Source of the DNA: Bacteroidales bacterium | GTDB lineage: Bacteria > Bacteroidota > Bacteroidia > Bacteroidales > F082 | Reading direction: 5' to 3' | DNA: 64,000 bases | NCBI GenBank assembly: GCA_017549805.1 | Contig: JAFYNJ010000007.1 | Coordinates: forward strand, 1 to 64,000 | Shown: positions 7,652 through 15,263 of the stretch, in pieces | How the letters are laid out: each line of letters starts with the position of its first letter | How positions within the stretch are numbered: position 1 is the stretch's first letter | Made by a program: the position numbers and the translations under genes | The notes under the pieces: model-generated | What the model was told of the DNA's origin: nothing | Databases searched by the model: none | Seen by the model: only the letters and a program-made list of their open reading frames with translations

Positions 7652-9094
7652 ATGAAACAGTTGAGGATATATTTTATTCTGATGCTGATGGCACTGGGTT
7701 CGGTCGCCGTCGCACAAATGGTTTCACCTGTCGATTTCATGCGCAACAACCCGAGGGCTGCGTTCGCCAATCCAGCCACGTATGTCGCCGATTATGGCTA
7801 TTTCGACATGGGGTTGGGAGGCATCAACATTGGTGTCATGAATTTGGGTTTGAAATACGACAAGTTTTTCCGGTTCAACAGCCAGGGCCAGCCTGTAGTG
7901 GTTGATTTGGATCAAGGGGTGGCAAGCCTTCGTAGGAAGAACTATGTAAACTCATTTGTGAATGCCGATATCTTCCATTGCGGCCGTCGAACCAAACACG
8001 GCTATTTCACCTATACGCACCGGATTCGTGAAAAGGAGTCGATGAGCTACACTAGGGACCTGCTCCAGTTGCTTGCCAAAGGCAACGCCGCATTTGTAGG
8101 AGAGTCGAACCCTGCCAATATTGATGTTAGGGTGTCGGCGAAAGCGTTCCAAGAGTTCGCTTTCGGCTATCAGATGAGCCTTACCGAGCAATTGAACGTC
8201 GGACTGCGCTTGAAGTTCTTGATGGGATACATGGATACCAAAAGCAAAACCGTCAACGCCAAGCTTTACACCGATCCCGAGACATATACTTTGAAGCTGA
8301 TGACAGCTGCCGATGCACGCGGAACGTTACCATACGAGCTGTATAAGGAAGATGGCAAGATCAAGATCAAAGATGGCAGGTTCAATATTGCGAACCTTTT
8401 CAAGAACTATGGTCTGGGCATCGATTTGGGCGGCGAATACAAGATCAACGATGAGTTTGGCGTGGCTGCGGCAATTAACGATTTGGGCTTCATCAGATGG
8501 AACAACTTTTCCGTCAGGTTCAAGGGTGAATTGACGGATGGCGGGTCATACTATGACAATGGTGCCTTTGTGTTCACTGGAGTGACGCCGCAGCAGGTGA
8601 TCGGTATCATGCAAGATCCGCAATATCTCCCCAAGCTTGCCGATTCCCTTACGAAGTATTTCCAAATCAATCCTGAGAGTCTCACCAAATACACCTCTGG
8701 CATAAATGCCAACCTGATGGCGCGAGGCTACTATGACTATACGCCCGAGCATCGTTTTTCGGCCCAGCTGATGGGATACAACCTGGGTCTTGGGCTGAAA
8801 CCGGCCTTGACACTTGCCTATACGGGCTCTTTCGACGAGAAGTACGATGTGGTTGCCACCTACACCATGATGCCTGGCAGTTACGACAATCTCGGTGTCG
8901 GTTTGAGCGCCAATTTGGGAGGCATGCTGATTTATGTGGCCACCAACAACCTGTTCGGGTTCTTCAATCCAGCCAACAGGACCTTCTTGAATGCCCAGTT
9001 CGGCATCTCGTTCATGAGTGGCGAAAACATCAGTCGAAGCGAGACGATCATTTTGAGGGATCAAGCGGCCGAGGCAGCAGCCGATGAAGAGTGA
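7652..9094 (+). CDS. DUF5723 family outer-membrane-type protein
   Basis: 480 residues with signal peptide (MALGSVAVAQ cleavage region). The N-terminal pattern MRNNPRAAFANPA, then GYFDMGLGGINIGVMNLG and many alternating hydrophobic/aromatic strands ending in FGISFMSGENI, fit the DUF5723 family of predicted outer-membrane beta-barrels of Bacteroidetes. A strong Shine-Dalgarno (AGGAGG, spaced 7 bases) decides this ATG over the out-of-frame ATG at 7645. Its stop TGA overlaps the ATG of the radical SAM gene. An acidic tail (QAAEAAADEE) follows the last strand, unusual for a barrel that ends at an aromatic residue. Confidence 0.78.
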   Translation: MKQLRIYFILMLMALGSVAVAQMVSPVDFMRNNPRAAFANPATYVADYGYFDMGLGGINIGVMNLGLKYDKFFRFNSQGQPVVVDLDQGVASLRRKNYVNSFVNADIFHCGRRTKHGYFTYTHRIREKESMSYTRDLLQLLAKGNAAFVGESNPANIDVRVSAKAFQEFAFGYQMSLTEQLNVGLRLKFLMGYMDTKSKTVNAKLYTDPETYTLKLMTAADARGTLPYELYKEDGKIKIKDGRFNIANLFKNYGLGIDLGGEYKINDEFGVAAAINDLGFIRWNNFSVRFKGELTDGGSYYDNGAFVFTGVTPQQVIGIMQDPQYLPKLADSLTKYFQINPESLTKYTSGINANLMARGYYDYTPEHRFSAQLMGYNLGLGLKPALTLAYTGSFDEKYDVVATYTMMPGSYDNLGVGLSANLGGMLIYVATNNLFGFFNPANRTFLNAQFGISFMSGENISRSETIILRDQAAEAAADEE

Positions 9095-9702
9095 TGTGTA
9101 AGGCGCGCATCATAGGAGTGAGTCGGCACAGGCTCTCGACGGATGGCGAGGGCGTCACTACCTTGGTGGCATTCAACGGTTGCCCGTTGCGCTGTAAATA
9201 CTGTCTCAACAGCCATTGCTGGAATCCTGAGATGGGTCGGGAATATACTCCTGAATCACTTTATGAGGAGACCAAAATAGACCAGCTTTATTTTCTTGCC
9301 ACCCATGGCGGTGTCACTTTTGGCGGCGGAGAACCTCTGCTTCAAGTGGATTTTATCAAGGAATTCCGATCGCTTTGTGGCCCCCAGTGGCAGATTTTGG
9401 CGGAGTCCAGTCTCAACGTGCCTTTCGAGAATCTGGAAGCGCTCGATTCCATTCTGGACGGCTATATCATAGATATCAAGGATGTGGATCCTGCTATCTA
9501 CCAAGCCTATACAGGGAAAGACAATGTTGTGGTTTTGAAGAATTTGGAATGGCTTTTGCAGCATAGAGATCCAAACTGCATCATGGTACGGGTCCCTCAC
9601 ATTCCCGATTTCAATACGGATGAAGACGTGTCGAAAAGCATGGATCGCCTCAAGGCAATGGGGGTGAAGAATTTCGATGAGTTCAATTATATAATAAGGT
9701 AA
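9094..9702 (+). CDS. Small radical SAM enzyme of the pyruvate-formate-lyase-activase type
   Basis: 202 residues from the ATG that overlaps the previous stop (TGATG); a GTG one codon earlier is possible. The [4Fe-4S]/SAM motif is C30-x3-C34-x2-C37 (CPLRCKYC), followed by the SAM-binding GGGEP at about residue 76 and later IDIKD and VRVPHIPDF strands. It lacks the extra ferredoxin-like insert of classical PflA and has no glycyl-radical enzyme beside it. Instead it is followed four bases later by two cysteine-headed TonB-like proteins, which makes those proteins candidate substrates (inference). Glycyl-radical activation of an unlinked enzyme, for example anaerobic ribonucleotide reductase, is the alternative. 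Confidence 0.85.
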   Translation: MCKARIIGVSRHRLSTDGEGVTTLVAFNGCPLRCKYCLNSHCWNPEMGREYTPESLYEETKIDQLYFLATHGGVTFGGGEPLLQVDFIKEFRSLCGPQWQILAESSLNVPFENLEALDSILDGYIIDIKDVDPAIYQAYTGKDNVVVLKNLEWLLQHRDPNCIMVRVPHIPDFNTDEDVSKSMDRLKAMGVKNFDEFNYIIR

Positions 9703-9706
9703 TGTT

Positions 9707-11056
9707 ATGCCCAAAGGAAAACAAACTTGTAAGATACTGAAAGAGATCCGCAAACAGATTGCGGAAGAAAACGATATTAAATTGGTTATCGAGGAATGTA
9801 CCTATAAAGGCGACTGCTTGGGTACCTGTCCTAGATGCGAGGCTGAAGTGCGTTATCTTGAACGAGAACTGGAGAAACGCCAACGTCTGGGCAAGGTGGC
9901 TGTGTTTGCCGGGGTGTCGCTCGGTACGGTGTTTGGGGCGACTTCGTGCGATTCTACTCAAGCTGTGGTGGAAAAGCAACCCCTTCCTGGCGATGTGGTG
10001 GCTGTTGAACCTGTCGAACCAAAGGATTCCAGGGACTCCATCCCGGAGACTTTGATGGGAATAGTGCGCATGTTCCAATACGTTTTTACTTTTGACGACG
10101 TGCTGTATGAGCAATCAATGAAAGATCTGTTCATTTTCCCCGAAATGAAAAACCTAGTCGTACGTGGAGGTGAGATCCATTATAGTCATGTTGGTGGAGG
10201 CGGGTGCTCAACAATCGAGCAGTTGGTTGCTGCAGCCAAGGAATTCAGGGCGCCTTATTATCCCAAAGGTGAACAACAGATGTTGGAAGACCTCTCGTTT
10301 TATTTGAGTGTTTCCATGGATAAGCAAGTTGGATATAGTGGTGAAATGGAAGTGGCGTTTACTGTTGACGAGAATGGCGGCCTTTCGGATATTGTTGTTC
10401 AGAAAGGCATTGACGAAGCTTTGGATGCCAAAGTCGTCTCATTTTTTGAACCCATGAAATGGAATTCGGCATACTATCAACTGAAGGATGAGGATCGAAG
10501 CTGGCCGTTTGTGTGCCAGTGTGCAATGAAAATTGAATTTCCAATTCGAATCGTTGAACCATTAATGGGTATCGTGCCCGCGTATAACCCGGTGCTCTTG
10601 CATTTGGAATCCGTAAGTCCTGAGGTTCAGGCGAAGATGGTGCTCCCGGAATCCAAAAAACTGACGGTGAAGGGATATGAATTGCAGATCCCCGAATCGC
10701 TTTATAGCAACTATAGAAATAACAAGGAGTCTTATCTGGTTGAAAAGGCGGCACGTATTGCCGCTCCTCATATCCCTGGTGGTGAGCCGGCATTGTTGCA
10801 GTTTCTTGAGGAACAGCTCGGTGAATATGCAAGGAAAGGTTCTCGCGAGATGGAGGTTGAATTCACTGTGCTTGTGAGCGGAAGGGTGACCAATGTGGAG
10901 GTTGTGAGGGGAATTGATGAAGAACTTGACGCCCAAGTGACACGAATTTTCAAGATGATGGTATGGGAACCCGGCGTTTGGGAGATGGAGTCGGGCGAAC
11001 AAATCATGGTTTCGTGCAGCTGTACACAGAAGATTTATTTTCCATTAAAACAATAA
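9707..11056 (+). CDS. Cysteine-headed TonB-like protein with two C-terminal TonB domains
   Basis: 449 residues. Cytoplasmic head (1-63) with C8, C31, C37, C41 and C44; the last three are spaced C-x3-C-x2-C. A hydrophobic segment (64-80) ends at C81, then comes an acidic/proline linker and two tandem TonB C-terminal-like units (about 180-285 and 355-449). Each unit has a PKGEQ/PGGEP-type helix start and an EVxFTV...GIDExLDAxV core. A sequence of this shape would span the periplasm. The head is almost identical to that of the next gene. Co-transcribed with the radical SAM gene. Transport energiser, iron or redox sensor, or radical SAM substrate are all open. C81 after the hydrophobic segment resembles a lipobox but the 63-residue cytoplasmic head argues against lipidation. 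Confidence 0.75.
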   Translation: MPKGKQTCKILKEIRKQIAEENDIKLVIEECTYKGDCLGTCPRCEAEVRYLERELEKRQRLGKVAVFAGVSLGTVFGATSCDSTQAVVEKQPLPGDVVAVEPVEPKDSRDSIPETLMGIVRMFQYVFTFDDVLYEQSMKDLFIFPEMKNLVVRGGEIHYSHVGGGGCSTIEQLVAAAKEFRAPYYPKGEQQMLEDLSFYLSVSMDKQVGYSGEMEVAFTVDENGGLSDIVVQKGIDEALDAKVVSFFEPMKWNSAYYQLKDEDRSWPFVCQCAMKIEFPIRIVEPLMGIVPAYNPVLLHLESVSPEVQAKMVLPESKKLTVKGYELQIPESLYSNYRNNKESYLVEKAARIAAPHIPGGEPALLQFLEEQLGEYARKGSREMEVEFTVLVSGRVTNVEVVRGIDEELDAQVTRIFKMMVWEPGVWEMESGEQIMVSCSCTQKIYFPLKQ

Positions 11057-11061
11057 AGATT

Positions 11062-11898
11062 ATGGCCAAAGGAAAACAAACTTGTAAGATCTTGAAAGAA
11101 ATCCGCAAACAGATTGCGGAAGATAATGATATCAACCTGGTCATCGAGGAATGCACCTACCAAGGCGACTGCCAAGGCACCTGTCCGAGATGCGAGGCGG
11201 AGGTGCGCTATTTGGAGCGTGAGTTGGAGAAACGTCAGCGGATGGGCAAGGTGGCGGTCATCGCCGGCATGTCGCTGGGTACGATGCTTACGGCATCTTC
11301 TTGCACCCATGTCGTGCCTCCTCCCACGGGGATTGTGCCCAATCCAAACGCCCCGGAGTGTCCCAACGACAGTGTTCCTGACGACACCATCCCCGACGAT
11401 GCCTATCTGCTCGAAGGTGATGTGCTGGCGCCGGAACCGGATAGCACCGAAATGGATTCCGATGAGGATGAGTTTGGGCGGCTGGAAGGCGAGCCTGCTG
11501 TTTCCGATTCAAATGAGAAAACTGTTTTGGATGAATGTGTTGCTCCAGTAATGGGTGAAGTGGCTGATCCTGAAAGGGAGGTTTTCACGATTGTTGAGCA
11601 GATGCCTGAGTTTCCTGGAGGTCAAGATTCTTTAGATAAATATATTAAAGAAAACATGAGATACGGGGAGATGATCAGCAAGTATCAAGCTGATGCGATA
11701 GGCAGGATATTTGTGAATTTCATCGTTGAGCCTGATGGAAGTATTACTAATGTAAAGGTGGTACGAGGGATATATGAGCATTATGATGAGGAAGCTGTGC
11801 GTGTAGTGAAATCCATGCCGAGATGGAAGCCTGGAAAGCAATACGGTAAACCCGTTAGGGTGTCTTATACTATTCCTGTTGTTTTTAAATGGTATTAA
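11062..11898 (+). CDS. Cysteine-headed TonB-like protein, single TonB domain
   Basis: 278 residues from ATG 11062; the frame extends upstream into the previous gene but the paralogue aligns from MAKGKQTCK. Head 1-63 has the same five cysteines at positions 8, 31, 37, 41 and 44 as its neighbour and C81 after the membrane segment. An acidic, proline-rich linker (about 82-180) follows, then a canonical TonB C-terminal domain with MPEFPGG at its start and FIVEPDGSITNVKVVRG and PRWKPGKQ in its core. Heads of the two paralogues differ at only a few residues while the rest has diverged strongly, so the head is under tight constraint. Five bases separate it from the preceding gene. Confidence 0.78.
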   Translation: MAKGKQTCKILKEIRKQIAEDNDINLVIEECTYQGDCQGTCPRCEAEVRYLERELEKRQRMGKVAVIAGMSLGTMLTASSCTHVVPPPTGIVPNPNAPECPNDSVPDDTIPDDAYLLEGDVLAPEPDSTEMDSDEDEFGRLEGEPAVSDSNEKTVLDECVAPVMGEVADPEREVFTIVEQMPEFPGGQDSLDKYIKENMRYGEMISKYQADAIGRIFVNFIVEPDGSITNVKVVRGIYEHYDEEAVRVVKSMPRWKPGKQYGKPVRVSYTIPVVFKWY

Positions 11899-11927
11899 TT
11901 CTCTATTCCACATAAAGAAAAAAGCCC

Positions 11928-11935
11928 TACCTTTG
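11928..11935 (+). promoter_or_regulatory. -7 box for ftcD
   Basis: TACCTTTG, a good Bacteroidetes -7 match, 69 bases before the ftcD ATG. It leaves a longer leader than usual in this window, and a stable hairpin (11950-11971) stands in that leader. No -33 TTG at the expected distance. Confidence 0.5.
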
Positions 11936-11949
11936 CCGCACAATCGTAG

Positions 11950-11971
11950 GGGCAGACCTATGTGTCTGCCC
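11950..11971 (+). repeat. Palindromic hairpin in the ftcD leader
   Basis: Perfect 8-bp arms, GGGCAGAC and GTCTGCCC, around a six-base loop. The wider string (GTAGGGGCAGACCTATGTG) has the look of a dispersed palindromic repeat rather than a riboswitch. It lies in the transcribed leader of ftcD and could affect mRNA stability or read-through from the upstream gene. Confidence 0.7.
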
Positions 11972-12004
11972 TCAACCAACAAGAAATAATCTAATACAAA
12001 GAAT

Positions 12005-13702
12005 ATGAAACAATTGATCGAATGCGTGCCGAATATCAGTGAAGGCCGCGATAGAAACATCATTGACCAAGTAACCGCTGAAATCGAGAAAGTGGAAGGT
12101 GTCAAGCTGCTGGACGTGGATCCCGGCATGACCACCAACCGCACCGTCATCACCTTCGTGGGTGAGCCTGAGCCTGTGTGCGAAGCTGCCTACCGCGTGG
12201 TGAAGAAAGCCGCCGAGCTCATCGACATGAGCCAGCATCACGGCGCCCACCCGCGCCAAGGCGCCACCGACGTGTGCCCCCTCATTCCCGTGAGCAACAT
12301 CACCATGGAAGAGGTGGTCGAGTACGCCCACAAATTGGGCAAACGCCTCGGCGAGGAGCTGAACATCCCGATCTACTGCTACGAAGAGGCCGCCTACATC
12401 AAGGAGCGCCGCAACCTGGCCTATTGCCGCACGGGTGAATACGAATCCCTAGCCTCGCGCCTCGGCACCGAGCAGTGGAAGCCCGACTTCGGTCCCAACG
12501 AGTGGAACGAACACGTGGCCCACACGGGTGCCACCCAAGTGGGTGCCCGTGACTTCCTCGTGGCCATCAACTATAACCTCAACACCACCTCGACGCGCCG
12601 CGCCAACGCCATCGCTTTCGACGTCCGCGAAAAGGGTCGCCCGATGCGCGAAGGCGGCAAGGTGACTGGCAAACCGATGAAAGACGAAAACGGCAAACCG
12701 ATCATGATCCCTGGAACCTTGAAGGCCACCAAGGCCATCGGCTGGTTCATCGAGGACTACGGCATCGCCCAGGTGTCGATGAACATCACCAACATCAGCG
12801 TTTCGCCGGTGCATGTCTGTTTTGAGGAGGTTTGCGCTAAGGCCGCTGCCCGTGGCGTGCGCGTTACGGGTTGCGAAATCGTCGGCCTCGTGCCCAAGAA
12901 GGTGCTGATGGATGCTGGCAAGTTCTACCTCGCCAAGCAACAGCGCAGCCTCGGCGTGAGCGAAGAGGAAATCATGAAGATCGCCATCAAGTCGATGGGT
13001 CTCGACGACCTGAAGCCTTTCGACCCGAAGGAAAAGGTTATCGAATACCTCATCGAAGACCATACACAGAAGAAACTCGTCGACATGACCTGCACAGGCT
13101 TTGCCAACGAGACTGCTTCTGAAAGCCCCGCTCCTGGTGGTGGTTCCATCTCGGCCTACATGGGTGCCCTCGGTGCTTCATTGGCTACCATGGTCGCCAA
13201 CCTGTCATCGCACAAGCCGGGCTGGGACGAGCGCTGGGAGGAGTTCTCCAACTGGGCCGTCAAGGGTCAGGCCATCAAAGATGAGCTGCTTGAACTCGTT
13301 GATGAAGACACCAACGCCTTCAATACCATTATGGCTGCTTTCGGTTTGCCGAAAAAGACCGATGAAGAGAAGGCTGCCCGCACGCAGGCCATCCAGGATG
13401 CCACCAAGTATGCCACTCAGGTGCCTTTCCGCACGATGAAGGTCGCCTTCAAGGCCTTTGAAGTCGTCCGCGCCATGGCCGAGACTGGCAACCCGAACTC
13501 CGTCACCGACGCCGGTGTGGGAGCTTTGTGCGCCCGTTCGGCCGTCATGGGAGCCCATCTCAATGTGAAGATCAATGCCGCTTCTTTGAAGGACGAAGAG
13601 TTCAAAGCGCAGATCCTGAAGGATGCCGCCGAGATTGAAGCCGCTGCTATCAAGGAAGAAGCTGAGATCCTTGAGATTGTCAACAAAGTGATTAACGGAT
13701 AA
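12005..13702 (+). CDS. ftcD: Formimidoyltransferase-cyclodeaminase (fused)
   Basis: Bifunctional folate enzyme: transfers the formimino group of formiminoglutamate to tetrahydrofolate, then releases ammonia to give methenyl-THF. 565 residues. The N-terminal formiminotransferase starts MKQLIECVPNISEGRD and contains HHGAHPRQGATDVCP. The cyclodeaminase begins at about residue 360 (ASESPAPGGGSISAYMGALG) with the later NPNSVTDAGVGAL block. Completes histidine catabolism begun by hutI. Codon choice is markedly restricted (GCC, AAG, ATC, GGC), as expected for an abundant protein. A REP-like palindrome follows directly after the stop. Confidence 0.96.
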   Translation: MKQLIECVPNISEGRDRNIIDQVTAEIEKVEGVKLLDVDPGMTTNRTVITFVGEPEPVCEAAYRVVKKAAELIDMSQHHGAHPRQGATDVCPLIPVSNITMEEVVEYAHKLGKRLGEELNIPIYCYEEAAYIKERRNLAYCRTGEYESLASRLGTEQWKPDFGPNEWNEHVAHTGATQVGARDFLVAINYNLNTTSTRRANAIAFDVREKGRPMREGGKVTGKPMKDENGKPIMIPGTLKATKAIGWFIEDYGIAQVSMNITNISVSPVHVCFEEVCAKAAARGVRVTGCEIVGLVPKKVLMDAGKFYLAKQQRSLGVSEEEIMKIAIKSMGLDDLKPFDPKEKVIEYLIEDHTQKKLVDMTCTGFANETASESPAPGGGSISAYMGALGASLATMVANLSSHKPGWDERWEEFSNWAVKGQAIKDELLELVDEDTNAFNTIMAAFGLPKKTDEEKAARTQAIQDATKYATQVPFRTMKVAFKAFEVVRAMAETGNPNSVTDAGVGALCARSAVMGAHLNVKINAASLKDEEFKAQILKDAAEIEAAAIKEEAEILEIVNKVING

Positions 13703-13790
13703 CGTCATTGCGAGGAGCGTTAGCGACGAAGCAATCCAACCTGACCCGAAATGATTCTGATTGGATTGCTTTGCTTCGCTCGCAATGACG
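13703..13790. repeat. REP-like imperfect palindrome directly after the ftcD stop
   Basis: Begins at the base after the TAA. Left arm CGTCATTGCGAG...GCAATCCAA, right arm TTGGATTGC...CTCGCAATGACG, with 12 bp at the outer ends and 9 bp at the inner ends perfectly paired. Related arms are well known as dispersed palindromes in gut bacteria. A 12-base copy of the outer arm lies in the last codons of the WbqC gene near 3710. Confidence 0.8.
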
Positions 13791-13815
13791 TAGTGAAAAA
13801 AAATGAAAAAACCCC

Positions 13816-13845
13816 TTGCCAATTCAAAAAAATGTTCTAATTTTG
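13816..13845 (+). promoter_or_regulatory. Promoter of the rpmG unit
   Basis: -33 TTG (13816-13818) and -7 TAATTTTG (13838-13845) separated by 19 bp, 31 bases before the L33 start. Close to the full Bacteroidetes consensus. Confidence 0.75.
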
Positions 13846-13876
13846 CAGTCCGAAAATTTTGAAAGGAAGATAAGAT

Positions 13877-14065
13877 ATGTCAAAGAAACAGAAAGACGCA
13901 CGCATCAAGGTCATCCTCGAGTGCACAGAGCATAAGGCCAGCGGCATGCCGGGCACTTCTCGTTACTTCACCTACAAGAACAAGAAGAACACTCCCGACC
14001 GTCTGGAGCTGATGAAGTATAACCCCATTTTGAAGAAAATGACCCTCCACAAGGAGATCAAATAA
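13877..14065 (+). CDS. rpmG: Ribosomal protein L33
   Basis: 62 residues. Recognised by [41 protein letters not shown] and the [10 protein letters not shown] end. It has only one cysteine, so it is the zinc-independent (C-minus) form. An AGGAAG ribosome-binding site precedes the ATG. In many Bacteroidales rpmB (L28) immediately precedes rpmG; here the slot is taken by the ftcD palindrome and a promoter. Followed nine bases later by the DUF4295 gene. Confidence 0.96.
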   Translation: MSKKQKDARIKVILECTEHKASGMPGTSRYFTYKNKKNTPDRLELMKYNPILKKMTLHKEIK

Positions 14066-14074
14066 TTAAGAGTT

Positions 14075-14227
14075 ATGGCAAAGAAAGTAGTTGCTACCCT
14101 TCGTACCCTGGGTAAGGAATACAGCAAGGTCATCAGAATGAAGCGTTCTGAGAAGACCGGCGCTTATTATTTTGAAGAGACCATCGTCCCTGTCGAGAAG
14201 GTTCAGGAATTTCTCGCCAAGAGATAA
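14075..14227 (+). CDS. DUF4295 family small basic protein
   Basis: 50 residues: MAKKVVATLRTLGKEY start, then MKRSEKTGAYYFEE and a VEKVQEFLAKR end. Belongs to the DUF4295 family, a tiny Bacteroidetes protein conserved between rpmG and ftsY. Strongly basic and small, so an association with ribosome or nascent chain is plausible by context only. Same operon as L33; ftsY follows after 79 bases behind its own -7 box. Confidence 0.9.
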   Translation: MAKKVVATLRTLGKEYSKVIRMKRSEKTGAYYFEETIVPVEKVQEFLAKR

Positions 14228-14264
14228 TTTGCGGTTTCTTTAAACAAATACAATAGCTTTTCCA

Positions 14265-14272
14265 TAACTTTG
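14265..14272 (+). promoter_or_regulatory. -7 box for ftsY
   Basis: TAACTTTG, 34 bases before the ftsY ATG. No -33 TTG at the usual distance. An internal promoter for ftsY-rimO is therefore possible but unproven. Confidence 0.45.
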
Positions 14273-14306
14273 GGAGAGCTATTTTTTCGTGTAAAAAAGT
14301 GAAGTT

Positions 14307-15263
14307 ATGGGCCTGTTTTCATTTTTAACCAAGAAGCAAGAACAAAAGGAAGACCTCGACAAAGGATTGGAAAAAACCAAGACGAGCGTCTTCAGCCGTA
14401 TTTCCCATGCCATAGCAGGCAAGTCGAAAGTCGATGACGAAGTGTTGGATGAGCTGGAGGAGATCCTGATTACATCGGATGTGGGTGTGGATACCACCTT
14501 GAAGATCATCGAACGTATCGAGAGTCGTGTTGCAAGGGATAAATATGTGGGCACTGAAGAGTTGAACACCATTCTCAAGGAGGAGATCATGGCCCTCTTG
14601 CAGGAGAACAAATCGGGTGACGGTACCACCTTTGACATCACGGGCAAGAAACCCTACGTGATTATGGTGGTGGGCGTGAATGGTGTGGGCAAGACCACGA
14701 CCATCGGCAAACTGGCGCATAACTTCAAAAAGGCTGGCAAGAAGGTCGTACTGGGCGCTTCCGACACCTTCCGTGCCGCTGCCGTGGAACAGCTCAAGAT
14801 CTGGGCTGAGCGTGTGGATGTGCCCATCGTCCAGCAGGGCATGGGTGCCGACCCGGCTTCGGTTGCTTTCGACACCGTGAAATCGGCTGTGGCACAGGAT
14901 GCCGATGTGGTGCTGATTGATACGGCCGGCCGTCTGCACAACAAGGTCAACCTGATGCGTGAGCTCACCAAGATCAAGCAGGTGATGCAGAAAGTTGTCC
15001 CCGATGCGCCGCATGAGGTGCTGCTGGTATTGGATGCCTCCACAGGTCAGAACGCCATCGAGCAAGCCAAACAGTTCACCGCTGCCACCGAGGTCAATGC
15101 CTTGGCATTGACCAAGCTCGACGGTACCGCCAAAGGCGGCGTGGTCATCGGCATTTCCGACCAGTTCAAAATCCCGGTAAAATATATTGGCGTCGGTGAA
15201 GGCATCGACCATCTGCAAGTTTTTGACCGCAAGGCTTTCGTGGATTCGTTGTTTGAATCATGA
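14307..15263 (+). CDS. ftsY: Signal recognition particle receptor FtsY
   Basis: GTPase that docks SRP-ribosome complexes on the inner membrane. 318 residues with a short basic/acidic N-terminal tail (FSFLTKKQEQKEDLDKG), a four-helix N domain (about 25-105) and an NG GTPase domain. The P-loop is GVNGVGKTTTIGKLA at about residue 120, with DTFRAAAVEQL, DTAGRLHNK and TKLDGTAKGG following. The small A domain is usual for Bacteroidetes. Its stop overlaps the rimO start as ATGA. Confidence 0.97.
   Translation: MGLFSFLTKKQEQKEDLDKGLEKTKTSVFSRISHAIAGKSKVDDEVLDELEEILITSDVGVDTTLKIIERIESRVARDKYVGTEELNTILKEEIMALLQENKSGDGTTFDITGKKPYVIMVVGVNGVGKTTTIGKLAHNFKKAGKKVVLGASDTFRAAAVEQLKIWAERVDVPIVQQGMGADPASVAFDTVKSAVAQDADVVLIDTAGRLHNKVNLMRELTKIKQVMQKVVPDAPHEVLLVLDASTGQNAIEQAKQFTAATEVNALALTKLDGTAKGGVVIGISDQFKIPVKYIGVGEGIDHLQVFDRKAFVDSLFES

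Noticed and set aside
9707-9952. Cysteine-headed proteins as ordinary lipoproteins cut at C81
   Set aside because: A 63-residue polar head before the hydrophobic segment is far too long for a signal peptidase II n-region, and the cut would discard the most conserved part. Kept only as a remark.
4819-13702. hutI and ftcD as one histidine-degradation operon
   Set aside because: Seven kilobases, five unrelated genes and a separate promoter lie between them; hutH and hutU are not in the window.
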